The notes below the pieces were generated by a model. It had not been told where the DNA came from, ran no database searches, and was given only the letters and a program-made list of their open reading frames with translations. Positions 46,529 to 55,959 of a DNA stretch of 64,000 bases are shown piece after piece. Within the stretch, counting starts at the first letter, position 1; each line of letters opens with the position of its first letter. The DNA lies in the NCBI RefSeq assembly GCF_030295975.1, contig NZ_AP027364.1, positions 3,720,001 to 3,784,000 of the forward strand, given 5' to 3'. Source of the DNA: Thalassotalea atypica (GTDB lineage Bacteria > Pseudomonadota > Gammaproteobacteria > Enterobacterales > Alteromonadaceae). Both the position numbers and the translations under genes were made by a program.

Positions 46529-49174
46529 ATGATAAGAAAATTATATAAATCCACAATTGTTTTACTTTTAATGATGCCGTTGATTTCAGTTGCAGAAGTC
46601 CTTATCAATTGGCAAGAAATAACGCCAAACGTCGTTAATGAAATAAAGGTAGGTCACGGGGCTTATATTAATGAGCAAAATAATAATTTACTTATTTCTT
46701 CAGGGCTAAAATCGAATACTCCGCCTTACGTTGCTGAGCAGTTAATAGGCACAACAGCTCCGGCAAAAAGCATGCTAGTAGTTCATGGTCAACAACTTTT
46801 TGAGCATGATTTGGCAGAAACTCTCGGCAATCGAGCTTTTGCAGCCACTACGAGTTTTTATGGTTCGACTGTCGTTATTGGAGGGATTGCCAATAATACA
46901 GCTTCGAACTTAGTGAATATTGTTACTTGGCAAGCCGAATCCCAAACATTGAACAGTTATGCTTTACCTTCATTACCACGTGCAGCAATGTCTCCCTCGT
47001 CAGTTATCATCAAAGATACGCTCTATGTGTTAACGGGCTCTGACGCAAAAAATAACTTTTATTCGATTGATTTAAGTTCATTGGTTGATAGCAAAAATGA
47101 ACTTATTCACGATAATAATCTAGTAGAACAATTTAATATAAACGTTTCATGGAATACACTTCCTTCATTGCCTTTAGCCAGCAATACATTCCCTTATCAA
47201 AACGGTGTTAAGTTAGCAGTTCAGAATGATGGTAGCGGTAATAAAATTTTTGCAATAGGTGGTTACCTACTGCCGAATGCTGCTAACTCTTATCAAGATG
47301 ATTTAATAGCCATTGATGGCTATTGGAAGTTCGATCCTGCACTCGAAAGTTCTCTTCAAAAGTGGCAACCTTTCAGTGGCATTATTAATGCCAAAGAAAA
47401 CAATATAGCAAAAATTAATAGCGTAAGTACCTTAGGCCAGTCACATATTTTAGCCTTTACAGATCAAGGTAATACTTTGTCGTACAATGCTATTACGAAG
47501 AGTTGGACAGAATATTCAGCCACGCAACCTAAAAATAGCGTTGACACCAAGAATTACCTTATTAGTGAAAGTGTCAGCAGTACTAACGGCGATATTTTTT
47601 CATTAAATCGCACTGTTGATGACCAAGGCTCATTAAAGCTCTATCAAATGAAGGCTGTACTTCCGGCAAAAGACTTTGGTTGGGTGAATATGACTGTATT
47701 AATCGTCTACTTACTGTCGATGGTTTTGGTCGGGCTGTTTTTTGTCTTTAAAAATAAGAATACTGATGATTACTTCCGTGGTGGTCAAACAATCCCTTGG
47801 TGGGCAGCTGCCTGTTCAATTTATGCCACCATGCTAAGTTCATTAACATATGTTGCATTGCCTGCTGTGGTTTACCAAACTAACTGGCTACTGCTTATCG
47901 GTATCTGGATGATCATTGCTGTGGCACCAATAGCGATTTATGTTGTTATGCCATTTTTTCGCCAAATTGATGCAACCAGTGCTTACGAATATCTTTCAAA
48001 ACGCTTTAACATGGGCGTAAGATTATTTGCGAGTGGTTTATTTACTCTGTTCCATATTAGTCGTATGGGCATTGTAATGGCAGTAACGGCCCTAGCGTTG
48101 TCTGCAGTTACACCATTATCGGCCAGTGAAAGTGTCTTAATTATGGGTGTGTTGTGTTTACTCTATTGCACCATGGGAGGTATTGAAGCAGTAATCTGGA
48201 CTGACACCATACAAACCGTAGTACTACTTGTTGGTGCAATCGTTTGTTTTGTTGTCATTATTTTAGGTTTAGATAACGGATTAAATGACTTTATTACTAT
48301 AGGCTTTCAAGATGATAAGTTCACTATGGTCAATGTTGACTTTAGTGCTAGCAGTATAACGTCTTTATCTATTTGGGTTATAATTCTTGGCGGTATTGGT
48401 CAAAACCTTTCAAGCTATACATCGGATCAATCGGTTGTTCAGCGCTATATGGTCACTAAAGATCCTGCCGCAGCGAGTAAGTCTATCTGGGCAAATGCGG
48501 GACTTGCAGCCCCCGGCGCCCTACTGTTTTTCTGTCTCGGCACTGGGCTTTATGTATTTTACCAATTAAACCCAGGTAAATTAGACCCTACCATTCAAAT
48601 AGATCAAATATTTCCAACCTTTATAGCTACAGAGTTACCTATTGGTCTTGCTGGTCTTATTGTGGCCGGTATTTTTGCCGCCGCGCAATCAACAGTATCA
48701 ACCAGTATGAACTCAATCGCAACTACCGTTGTGACGGATTTCGTTCGCCCATTTAATTTAGTAAAAACTGAAAAAGGGTATATGAATGCTGCACGTTGGT
48801 TAACCTTTATTATGGGGGTACTGGGAACGCTCGCTGGGCTTATATTTATCAACCCAGAGATTCGCTCATTAATGTCCGCTTATTTTAAAGTTATTGGTAT
48901 GTTCATGGGCGCTTTAGGGGGCTTATTTATTCTCGGCGCTTTAACCAAAAAAGCTAATGCATTTGGTGCTCTGGTAGGTATTTTCTCTGGTGTCGCCACC
49001 ATGGTATCTGCTTGGCTAATGGGTTGGGCTAATGGTTATATATTCGGCACAATAGGTATAGTCTCCTGTTTAATATTTGGCTATTTGGGCAGTTTTTTAG
49101 CACCCAGTTTGAAAAAAGATTTAACAGGGTTGACTTTATACACAATGCAATCCCCTGCTAATGAATCATCTTAA
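46529..49174 (+). CDS. Kelch-type sialic acid mutarotase fused to a sodium:solute symporter
   Basis: 881 aa in two parts. After a signal sequence (IVLLLMMPLISVAEV), residues ~25-385 form a Kelch beta-propeller (TTSFYGSTVVIGGI, SVIIKDTLYVLTGS, NKIFAIGGY), like the cyclically permuted relatives of the sialic acid mutarotase NanM. Residues ~386-875 are a sodium:solute symporter with ~13 helices, opening WVNMTVLIVYLLSMVLVGLFF, and the family block YTSDQSVVQRYMVTKDPAAASKSIW. The signal and propeller position put the propeller in the periplasm ahead of the pore. It likely converts alpha- to beta-Neu5Ac and imports it with Na+. First gene of the operon with nanE, nanK and nagB. The mutarotase specificity is inferred from the nan context. 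Confidence 0.9.
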   Translation: MIRKLYKSTIVLLLMMPLISVAEVLINWQEITPNVVNEIKVGHGAYINEQNNNLLISSGLKSNTPPYVAEQLIGTTAPAKSMLVVHGQQLFEHDLAETLGNRAFAATTSFYGSTVVIGGIANNTASNLVNIVTWQAESQTLNSYALPSLPRAAMSPSSVIIKDTLYVLTGSDAKNNFYSIDLSSLVDSKNELIHDNNLVEQFNINVSWNTLPSLPLASNTFPYQNGVKLAVQNDGSGNKIFAIGGYLLPNAANSYQDDLIAIDGYWKFDPALESSLQKWQPFSGIINAKENNIAKINSVSTLGQSHILAFTDQGNTLSYNAITKSWTEYSATQPKNSVDTKNYLISESVSSTNGDIFSLNRTVDDQGSLKLYQMKAVLPAKDFGWVNMTVLIVYLLSMVLVGLFFVFKNKNTDDYFRGGQTIPWWAAACSIYATMLSSLTYVALPAVVYQTNWLLLIGIWMIIAVAPIAIYVVMPFFRQIDATSAYEYLSKRFNMGVRLFASGLFTLFHISRMGIVMAVTALALSAVTPLSASESVLIMGVLCLLYCTMGGIEAVIWTDTIQTVVLLVGAIVCFVVIILGLDNGLNDFITIGFQDDKFTMVNVDFSASSITSLSIWVIILGGIGQNLSSYTSDQSVVQRYMVTKDPAAASKSIWANAGLAAPGALLFFCLGTGLYVFYQLNPGKLDPTIQIDQIFPTFIATELPIGLAGLIVAGIFAAAQSTVSTSMNSIATTVVTDFVRPFNLVKTEKGYMNAARWLTFIMGVLGTLAGLIFINPEIRSLMSAYFKVIGMFMGALGGLFILGALTKKANAFGALVGIFSGVATMVSAWLMGWANGYIFGTIGIVSCLIFGYLGSFLAPSLKKDLTGLTLYTMQSPANESS

Positions 49175-49194
49175 AATTCTTATAGGAAACACGA

Positions 49195-49896
49195 ATGTCT
49201 GTAGTCAATAAAACATTAGAAAAACAACTGTTATCTTCATTAAAGCAGTCTTTAATTGCTTCCTGTCAGCCCGTTGATAATGGACCAATGGACAAAGTTG
49301 AACACGTTGTTGCCATGGCATTGGCCGCTATTGATGGCGGTGCAAAAGGGATTAGAATAGAAGGGGTTGAAAATGTTCGTGCGGTTGCGAAATCAACCTC
49401 AATACCTATTGTAGGCATTGTTAAAAGGGACTTAGATGATAGCCCAGTACGCATTACCCCCTTCATTGAAGATGTAAAAGCCTTAGCAGAAGCTGGTGCA
49501 AGTATTATTGCTTTTGATGGTACAGATCGTGAGCGCCCGACAGCAATGTTGGATCTGCTTGAGGCTATTCACACTGCTGGTTGTGTAGCTATGGCCGATT
49601 GCGCAGATTTTGATACAGGCATGATGTTAGCAAAACATGGTTGCACTTTTATTGGCAGTACTATGTCCGGTTATACAGATTTAGATAACACTCCCAGTGA
49701 GCCCGATTATGCATTAGTAACCCGTTGGGTAGAACAAGGATTAAATGTTATTGCTGAAGGAAGGTATAACTCTCCAGCGCGCGCAGCAAAAGCCATTGAG
49801 CTCGGTGCTTTTTCAGTAACCGTTGGTTCAGCAATTACACGCGTAGAGCATATTGCGCAATGGTTTGTTAATAGTATTGACAGCGCGAAGAAATAA
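49195..49896 (+). CDS. nanE: N-acetylmannosamine-6-phosphate 2-epimerase
   Basis: Converts ManNAc-6-P to GlcNAc-6-P. 233 aa TIM barrel. Marks: GAKGIRIEGVENVRAV, GIVKRDLDDSPVRITPF with the catalytic Lys, IIAFDGTDRERP, MADCADFDTGMMLAKHG and VGSAITRVEHI. Twenty bp after the transporter gene, with GGAAAC upstream of ATG 49195. Confidence 0.96.
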   Translation: MSVVNKTLEKQLLSSLKQSLIASCQPVDNGPMDKVEHVVAMALAAIDGGAKGIRIEGVENVRAVAKSTSIPIVGIVKRDLDDSPVRITPFIEDVKALAEAGASIIAFDGTDRERPTAMLDLLEAIHTAGCVAMADCADFDTGMMLAKHGCTFIGSTMSGYTDLDNTPSEPDYALVTRWVEQGLNVIAEGRYNSPARAAKAIELGAFSVTVGSAITRVEHIAQWFVNSIDSAKK

Positions 49897-49909
49897 GGTA
49901 AACAACTCG

Positions 49910-50827
49910 ATGATTATAGCAATAGATGTTGGCGGCACTAAGATATCTGCCGCTCTCATGGACAATGGCCAAATAATTGAGCAGCGTAAAGTTGAATCTA
50001 TTATTCATAGTGACCTAGTCAACCTGCCTGAACATTTAGTAAAACTTTGTCAAGGTTGGATAGAAAAATCAGAATATGCTGCTATTGCTTGTACCGGTCA
50101 AGTAGGTAGTGAGCACGTTAATTTTCTTTCTGCTAAAAAAAAGCTGCCATTAAAGTCGCAGCTTGAAGCTGGCTTTAATATGCCGGTATTTTTACTCAAT
50201 GACGCAGCCTCAGCAGCATGGGCTGAATACTGTTTTATTAAAAATAATAAAACCAATAGCATGACTGAATATACGGATAAAGCTGGTGAAACCTTAGTCT
50301 ACATTACTGTATCAACTGGCATTGGCGGCGGCATAATTCAAAATGGCCAACTCGTGACATCCGGCGACGGGTTCTGTGCTCATCTAGGTCATACATCAGT
50401 TCAACATATAGCTCAGCATTCAATCCCTTGTCATTGCGGTAGAGTAAACTGTGCAGAAGCAATAGCATCAGGTACAGCAATAGCAAAACAAGCTTCAGTA
50501 CTAATAAATAAGACGGTGAATTGCAAAGAAGTTTTTCAACAATATGCCGATTTACCCGAAATAGCAGAATTAATTAATCAATGTACAAGTGCTATTACAG
50601 ATTTGATTGCCAATATAAAAGCAACAACAGGTACAAATAACATTATTTTAGGTGGGAGTGTTGGTAGTGCTCCGCTATTTTTCGAACAAGTTACTAAGAA
50701 AGTTGCACAACTGCCAGAAATCTATCAATTAACCGTGAGAGCACCACAATGTGGCGCTGATGCCGACTTAATTGGCGCTTATTATTATGCAAAGCATATC
50801 AACAATCACAGTATACAAAGAAAATAG
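49910..50827 (+). CDS. nanK: N-acetylmannosamine kinase, ROK family
   Basis: Phosphorylates ManNAc at C6 with ATP. 305 aa from ATG 49910 (MIIAIDVGGTKISAAL); an in-frame ATG at 49853 inside nanE would add 19 unrelated residues. ROK motifs: DVGGTK phosphate loop, STGIGGGII, and the zinc site HIAQHSIPCHCGRVNCAEAIASG. The DVGGTK and HCGRxxC signatures with nanE/nagB context fix the role as NanK rather than another ROK sugar kinase. Confidence 0.94.
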   Translation: MIIAIDVGGTKISAALMDNGQIIEQRKVESIIHSDLVNLPEHLVKLCQGWIEKSEYAAIACTGQVGSEHVNFLSAKKKLPLKSQLEAGFNMPVFLLNDAASAAWAEYCFIKNNKTNSMTEYTDKAGETLVYITVSTGIGGGIIQNGQLVTSGDGFCAHLGHTSVQHIAQHSIPCHCGRVNCAEAIASGTAIAKQASVLINKTVNCKEVFQQYADLPEIAELINQCTSAITDLIANIKATTGTNNIILGGSVGSAPLFFEQVTKKVAQLPEIYQLTVRAPQCGADADLIGAYYYAKHINNHSIQRK

Positions 50828-50837
50828 TAGGATTTTT

Positions 50838-51644
50838 ATGCAAATTATTATTTATGATGATAGCCAAGAAGTTGCTATTGCCGCGGCGACTTGGGTACAA
50901 AGCCTTATCAAAGAAAAAGAAAATCCGGTATTAGGTTTGGCAACAGGAAGCACCCCCATTCGCTTATATCAAGAGCTAGTTACGATGCATAAAGCAGGAA
51001 ACTGCAGCTTTACCAATGTGACTAGTTTTAACCTTGATGAGTATCACTCAATAAATGAAAGTGACCCCCAAAGTTACCGCAGTTTTATGAAAGCTAATCT
51101 TTTTGATCACGTTGATATAAACCAGGATAATACTTTCTTACCTACGTGTAACCAAGATCAAAACCCACGTGAACAAGGCCTATCATATGAAAAAAAAATC
51201 AAGCAAGCCGGTGGCATTGATTTACAAATACTTGGCATAGGTGCTAATGGTCATATTGGTTTTAATGAACCAACATCTAGCCTAACCTCTAGAACACGAA
51301 TTAAAACACTAACTCAGCAAACCTTAACGGATAACAGTCGTTTATTTTCTGAAAATGAATTACAACCCGCCATGGCGATGACTATGGGTATTGCTACAAT
51401 AATGGATGCTCGCTATGTGCTACTAATGGCAACAGGTAAAAATAAAGCTCAAGCAGTTAAAGATATGATTACAGGCGCGGTTAGTGCTAACTGCCCGGCG
51501 TCAATATTACAAATGCATGAAAATGCAGTGATATTAATAGACAAAGAAGCCGCATCGATGCTTAACGATCAAAGTTATTATCAATGGGCAGATAAACAAA
51601 ATAGAAAGCTCAATGACGAGTTTGGTTTTTATCACAACTTTTAA
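50838..51644 (+). CDS. nagB: Glucosamine-6-phosphate deaminase
   Basis: Converts GlcN-6-P to fructose-6-phosphate and ammonia. 268 aa from ATG 50838, which follows TAGGAT; an earlier ATG at 50772 lies inside nanK. Marks: LGLATGSTPIRLYQEL, FNLDEYHSI, ILGIGANGHIGFNEP, SRTRIKTL, MTMGIATIMDAR. Size and motifs fit E. coli NagB (266 aa). Last gene of the plus-strand nan operon; IS remnants begin soon after. Confidence 0.96.
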   Translation: MQIIIYDDSQEVAIAAATWVQSLIKEKENPVLGLATGSTPIRLYQELVTMHKAGNCSFTNVTSFNLDEYHSINESDPQSYRSFMKANLFDHVDINQDNTFLPTCNQDQNPREQGLSYEKKIKQAGGIDLQILGIGANGHIGFNEPTSSLTSRTRIKTLTQQTLTDNSRLFSENELQPAMAMTMGIATIMDARYVLLMATGKNKAQAVKDMITGAVSANCPASILQMHENAVILIDKEAASMLNDQSYYQWADKQNRKLNDEFGFYHNF

Positions 51645-51674
51645 AGAGTCTGTAAGACCTTTTGTGTAGCAGCC

Positions 51675-52055
51675 CAATTTTAGTAAAGCTCTTTAAACGG
51701 TCTTCAAATTCAATCATAAGTCGATTTAAGGCCGTTTTCCAATTTCTTATTGGTATTGTAAATTTTTTTTGATATCACTTCTATCGCAAGATAAACCACT
51801 TTCTTCGCTGATTCGTCAGAAGGAAACAGCTTACGCTTTTTGAATTTCTTCCTGATAACACTATTCAGCGATTTGATGGTATTCGTGGTATGTCGCTATA
51901 GGGAGTTCTCGAGGGAATTTGAACAGTATATATAAGTAACCCCAGCGCACACGCTATAACCGACTGACTTTTTAGTGCTTTTACCATCACGGCGGTTAGC
52001 GAAATTATCGAATTCAAGTAACATCTCTTCTTCTATCACCAATTAATATATCTGA
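51675..52055 (-). pseudogene. Degraded IS256-family (mutator type) transposase
   Basis: Minus-strand translation gives an N-terminal piece (EEEMLLEFDNFANRRDGKST, the N-terminal mutator pattern) running directly into a C-terminal piece (RWGYLYILFKFPREL, then after a frameshift HTTNTIKSLNSVIRKKFKKR, KLFPSDESAKKVVYLAIE, and after another frameshift PIRNWKTALNRLMIEFEDRL). Compared with ~400-aa IS256 transposases, the central catalytic third is deleted and at least two frameshifts remain. Terminal repeats were not found. Confidence 0.85.
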
Positions 52056-52061
52056 ATCGAC

Positions 52062-52385
52062 CACACAAAAAACTAAGGTAATGTCATCTCAAACCAACGT
52101 AATCTGCGAACGGTTTCACAAAACGATACTTAACGAGTGCTATCAGGTTATGTTCCGCAAAAAAGCTCTACGGCACGCTTAAAGAACTTCAAAAAGATCT
52201 GGAGGGTAGGATGGTTTATTACATTAATGCGCGAACATATCCGAGAATAGTGTGCGGTTGCAAAGCACCATTTGAAACATTCCTTGATGGAAAGTCGATT
52301 TGGGCTGATAAGAATTTAGCTCAAATCTAAACTGACAGTCACCCATAGAAATACAGGTCACTGTCAGATTACGTCTGAGCTAGTA
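52062..52385 (+). pseudogene. 3' fragment of an IS481-family transposase with one IS end
   Basis: The plus strand encodes the C-terminus of an IS481 transposase: SQTNVICERFHKTILNECYQ, then LYGTLKELQKDLEGRMVYY and FLDGKSIWADKNLAQI with a stop at 52330. A single extra A in the six-A run at 52159-52164 shifts the frame between RKK and LYG. After the stop comes the likely IS terminus TGTCAGATTACGTCTGAGC (52362-52380, continuing TAGTA), with CTGACAG/CTGTCAG inverted copies at 52332 and 52361. The 5' two thirds are gone; the fragment abuts the IS256 remnant. Confidence 0.88.
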
Positions 52386-52473
52386 ATGCTCAATTTATAA
52401 TTGTTTTCTAGCAGAATTATAAATTTTTAGCTGTTTTAATTAACATTTACGCCCCTTATAAGATGTAAAATCA

Positions 52474-54216
52474 TCACATAGATAGATTTACATGACGTTT
52501 AGTAATCTTTTGCTCTTTCAACATGCGCTTAATGGTTGCCACAATTTCTGGGTACTCTCTGGACATTTCTTCTTGCTCGCCAATGCCATTTTTATCATGC
52601 ATCATGCTGTAAAGATGAAATTCGTCTTGTGCGGTCATAATGGCTTTATATTCGTTATAATGAATTAATTGTTTAAAGCGTGCATCAACAGGTAACAGCT
52701 TTCTGTAATTCACCAATTTCTGGCGATATTGTTCTTCACTAGCTAAATTTTTCCACTCGTTCGGATCTACAGACAAATCGTATAATTCTTCACTACCGTC
52801 GTAATAACGAATAAATTTCCAGTCGTCTATACGGAGTGCATAACTTGCACGCCCTAGTGTCGTAATATTATAGTTTCTTACTTTATCTTGTGTACCCGCG
52901 ACAAGGCTTTTAAGTGACTTACCTTCTAAATTAGCCGGGATAGGTAGATTGGCGTAATCTGCAATTGTTGGGTAGATATCAAGTAAGCTGGTAAAACTTG
53001 TTTGTGCGCCTTGTTTTAATTTTGCTGATTTGGGCGGTACGATAATAAAAGGGACACGAGTAGAGCCTTCCCAAGGTGAATGTTTACCCCAATGTTCTTT
53101 TTCGCCTAATTCCCAACCGTGATCGCTCCATAAAACAATTAAGGTGTTATCTTTGTATTGACTGTTATCTAAAGCATCTAATACTTTTCCTACTTGTGCA
53201 TCTGTAAAGTTAATTGAGGCTAAATACCCCAAGACACCTGCTTGCCATACATTATGCTTTTGTACGCGGTCAAAACTGCCTGACCAAGGATAATGAGCGT
53301 ACTGACGGGCCGTTGAGGAAAGATCTGATAAATCATTTCGTTGTACTTTAGGTAAGGCAATGGTTTCATTTGCAAAAGCATCGAAGTACTTTTTAGGTGC
53401 ATAAAAAGGTTGGTGTGGACGATAAAAACCAAGACCTAAAAAGAATGGTTTTGTGTGGTCTTCTGCAAGTTTTTCAGTCGCCCAATTAGCCACTTTTCCA
53501 TCGGGCATTTCAGCGTCAGTTACGTTGACAGGGCCCCAATCAAAAGTATTATAACCATTTAAAGGTCTGTCTAAGGTATTGTCAATACCATTTAATGGTA
53601 ACGTTGCTTCTAACGTGCCCCGCTTAATCACTTTACCTGGGTAAACATTTTTTACTATGCCGCTTTGCTCTTTAATCGTAAAACCAAGTATATCCTTTCT
53701 CACTATTTTTTTACCTGGTGTTATATTTAACTCTTCTCGTGTAAAAGGGCCGCCAATAGCGCCAGAATCTGGTCCGTATTCATTATAGTTTTCAGGTACA
53801 ATCATACCCATAGCGTGATTGATTTTACCCGCCCCCATCACATGGTAGCCATTGTTCATTAAGAATTTGGGTAATGCTACTGCGTCAGGTACATAGTCTT
53901 TATACATTCCCTTATTATGATAAACCCCAGTCGTTTCTGGTCGCATCCCCGTTAATACACTGGCTCTAGAAGGCCCACAAATAGGTGAAACCGTATAGGC
54001 CTTAGTAAAATATACACCTCGCTCAGCAATTCTATCTAAATTAGGTGTTTTAGCATTAGGGTGCCCCCCTAGAAACCCTACCCAATCATTGAGATCATCA
54101 ATCGCAATAAATAAGACGTTAGGTTTTTTCTGACCTGTATTGATATCTTTAGCCATAACCTGCTTTGGTGAAAATATAAAAATAGTTAACAATATAATAC
54201 TTAGGAGCTTAAACAT
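52474..54216 (-). CDS. Exported type I sulfatase (iduronate-2-sulfatase-like)
   Basis: 580 aa formylglycine-dependent sulfatase. Signal peptide ending VMA; metal site in KPNVLFIAIDDLNDWVG; the active-site motif C-G-P-S-R in SPICGPSRASVLTG, in which Cys must be oxidised to formylglycine by an anaerobic-type or FGE maturase encoded elsewhere; GLGFYRPHQPF, WSDHGWELGEKEHWGKH and the C-terminal LYDLSVDPNEWKNLA block. Exact sulfated substrate unknown; host-glycan or mucin-like sulfated sugar would fit the sialic acid neighbourhood. Single gene, not overlapping others. Confidence 0.93.
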   Translation of the reverse strand: MFKLLSIILLTIFIFSPKQVMAKDINTGQKKPNVLFIAIDDLNDWVGFLGGHPNAKTPNLDRIAERGVYFTKAYTVSPICGPSRASVLTGMRPETTGVYHNKGMYKDYVPDAVALPKFLMNNGYHVMGAGKINHAMGMIVPENYNEYGPDSGAIGGPFTREELNITPGKKIVRKDILGFTIKEQSGIVKNVYPGKVIKRGTLEATLPLNGIDNTLDRPLNGYNTFDWGPVNVTDAEMPDGKVANWATEKLAEDHTKPFFLGLGFYRPHQPFYAPKKYFDAFANETIALPKVQRNDLSDLSSTARQYAHYPWSGSFDRVQKHNVWQAGVLGYLASINFTDAQVGKVLDALDNSQYKDNTLIVLWSDHGWELGEKEHWGKHSPWEGSTRVPFIIVPPKSAKLKQGAQTSFTSLLDIYPTIADYANLPIPANLEGKSLKSLVAGTQDKVRNYNITTLGRASYALRIDDWKFIRYYDGSEELYDLSVDPNEWKNLASEEQYRQKLVNYRKLLPVDARFKQLIHYNEYKAIMTAQDEFHLYSMMHDKNGIGEQEEMSREYPEIVATIKRMLKEQKITKRHVNLSM

Positions 54217-54296
54217 TCTTACCTCTGTTTGAATTTGAATATACGGCTATTAAATTCCCGAAAAGAAATGTAAATAATCGGGCAATTAGAAAATTT

Positions 54297-54868
54297 TTAT
54301 TCCGCTTTCATCATTTTAATAAAATTATGCCATGGTCTTGCGCAAGTATCACCGACCTAGTGTTGCCACTTAGCAGCAAATGCCGCGACTTTATCAGGAT
54401 GAATTTTTGCTAAGTTTTTTAATTCAGTATGATCTTTAGCTATGTTATATAGCTCCTATTTACCTTTATTCGGATACGCTCGCACACTACTCCAAGAACC
54501 TGCATATTCTGCAACTAATTTCCAATTACCTTTTCTAATCGTTTTGTTACCTTAATGTTGCCGACAAAGAGTACGTACACATATTGGTTTTTACTTAATT
54601 AACACTTGGCTTATATCTAGCCCTAAGAAGGCTTGAATTGATTCATCATTAAAGGTTGTTGGGTACTTAACCTGTGTGAAGCTAAAACTTGAGCAATAGT
54701 CACTGAGCTTTTGCCCAGTTCGCCACCATAGCTTTTTAATCCTGAAAAACCTAAATCATCCACCATAATCACAAAAATTTTAGGTTTTTTAAATTCTGTA
54801 ACAGTACCGCAATGAGTAATAGCTAAGCTCAACACCAATAATATGAGTAAGAGTAATTTAATTTGCAT
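54297..54868 (-). pseudogene. Gutted second sulfatase gene
   Basis: The first 81 codons (54623-54868) encode a signal peptide and the sulfatase metal-site start KPKIFVIMVDDLGFSGLKSYGGE, then end in a stop. After a gap with no conserved sequence, 54297-54555 encodes a sulfatase C-terminus (GNKTIRKGNWKLVAEYAGSW, ELYNIAKDHTELKNLAKIH, MMKAE) interrupted by in-frame TAG codons. The catalytic CxPxR core is absent, so it is non-functional. A lone GGTATA half-site lies before its start (54874-54879). Confidence 0.87.
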
Positions 54869-54949
54869 TGTTTTATACCTATAAAAAAATTAAATTTTTT
54901 CTAATACCCGTTGCACGCAGTTTCTGATTTTGTTGTTCTAATCAATAAA

Positions 54950-54967
54950 AGCCGCATTTTTGCGGCT
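54950..54967 (-). terminator. Terminator downstream of nanA
   Basis: AGCCGCA/TGCGGCT stem with a four-base loop; on the minus strand followed by TTTTATTG. About 60 bp after the nanA stop. Confidence 0.85.
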
Positions 54968-55028
54968 AATATATTTAAAATGCTTACACACAAGACTTAT
55001 CCGATGATTAGCCTGACATTTCTCACCA

Positions 55029-55943
55029 TTAACTGTGTTTAGCAGGCACATGTTCCATAAAACCAGCGGCTTTCATTTTAGCCACAACACTTTCTTTATC
55101 TTCAGCCGAAAGAGCGCGAATTGGACGACGTGGATCACCTACATCTATACCATGAAGAAGCATTGCAGCTTTGCCTGCAGCAACACCACCATACTCTACC
55201 AATGGACGAATAAGACCAATAACTTTATCCATAAGAGCCGCTACTGTTTCTTGGTCGCCATCGTTGAATGCTTCGATAACTTCTAAGTACAGCGGTGCTG
55301 CATAATTATAAGTACTACCCACTGCGCCAATGGCGCCAACAGCAAGGCCACCAGGAAGAAATTCATCAACACCAAATGGAATATCGAATTTTTCATCGCA
55401 AACACGCTTACAGCGTTGATACTCATAAAGGTCGCTATGGTTGAATTTTATACCCGAAAGATTAGGAATAACTTTGTCAGCTTTGATAAGAAACTCTTCC
55501 ATATCAAACATGACACCAGACATACCTGAGTGGTAATAATAGAACCCCTTTGTTGGAGCTGCTGCTGCAACGGTGACGCAGTAATCAACAAGCTCATCAA
55601 CGGAGCCTGGCTTAAAGAAGCAAGGGGCGATAACTGAAGTCGCAAAGATATCCAATGTTTCTGCGTGCTTGGTTAATTCTAGGGTATCAACAATCGATAA
55701 AGCACCAGTGTGGATTGTGATACTAAGCTTACCTTTGCCAGCAGCAACCCAGCGCTCAGCTACAGCTTTACGTTCGACAACTGAACAGTTCAAACCTTCA
55801 CCTGTAGTGCCACAAATATATACACCGTTGACACCTTGAGCGATTAGGTGATTAGCTATTTGATCGATAACAGGAAGATTAACTTCACCATTCTTGCCAA
55901 ATGGCGTATGGGGAGCCGCGATCAGTCCGGTAAGTTTTTGCAT
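55029..55943 (-). CDS. nanA: N-acetylneuraminate lyase
   Basis: Class I aldolase cleaving Neu5Ac to ManNAc and pyruvate. 304 aa of the DapA/NAL family: carboxylate-binding GTTGEGL, the catalytic Tyr in FYYYHSGMSGV, and the Schiff-base Lys in LSGIKFNHSDLYEY. The YYYH.G.SGV block is typical of NAL rather than DapA. Lies 16 bp after nagA on the same strand; metabolic context confirms the sialic acid role. Confidence 0.95.
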   Translation of the reverse strand: MQKLTGLIAAPHTPFGKNGEVNLPVIDQIANHLIAQGVNGVYICGTTGEGLNCSVVERKAVAERWVAAGKGKLSITIHTGALSIVDTLELTKHAETLDIFATSVIAPCFFKPGSVDELVDYCVTVAAAAPTKGFYYYHSGMSGVMFDMEEFLIKADKVIPNLSGIKFNHSDLYEYQRCKRVCDEKFDIPFGVDEFLPGGLAVGAIGAVGSTYNYAAPLYLEVIEAFNDGDQETVAALMDKVIGLIRPLVEYGGVAAGKAAMLLHGIDVGDPRRPIRALSAEDKESVVAKMKAAGFMEHVPAKHS

Positions 55944-55959
55944 GGTAAACCTCTATAAA

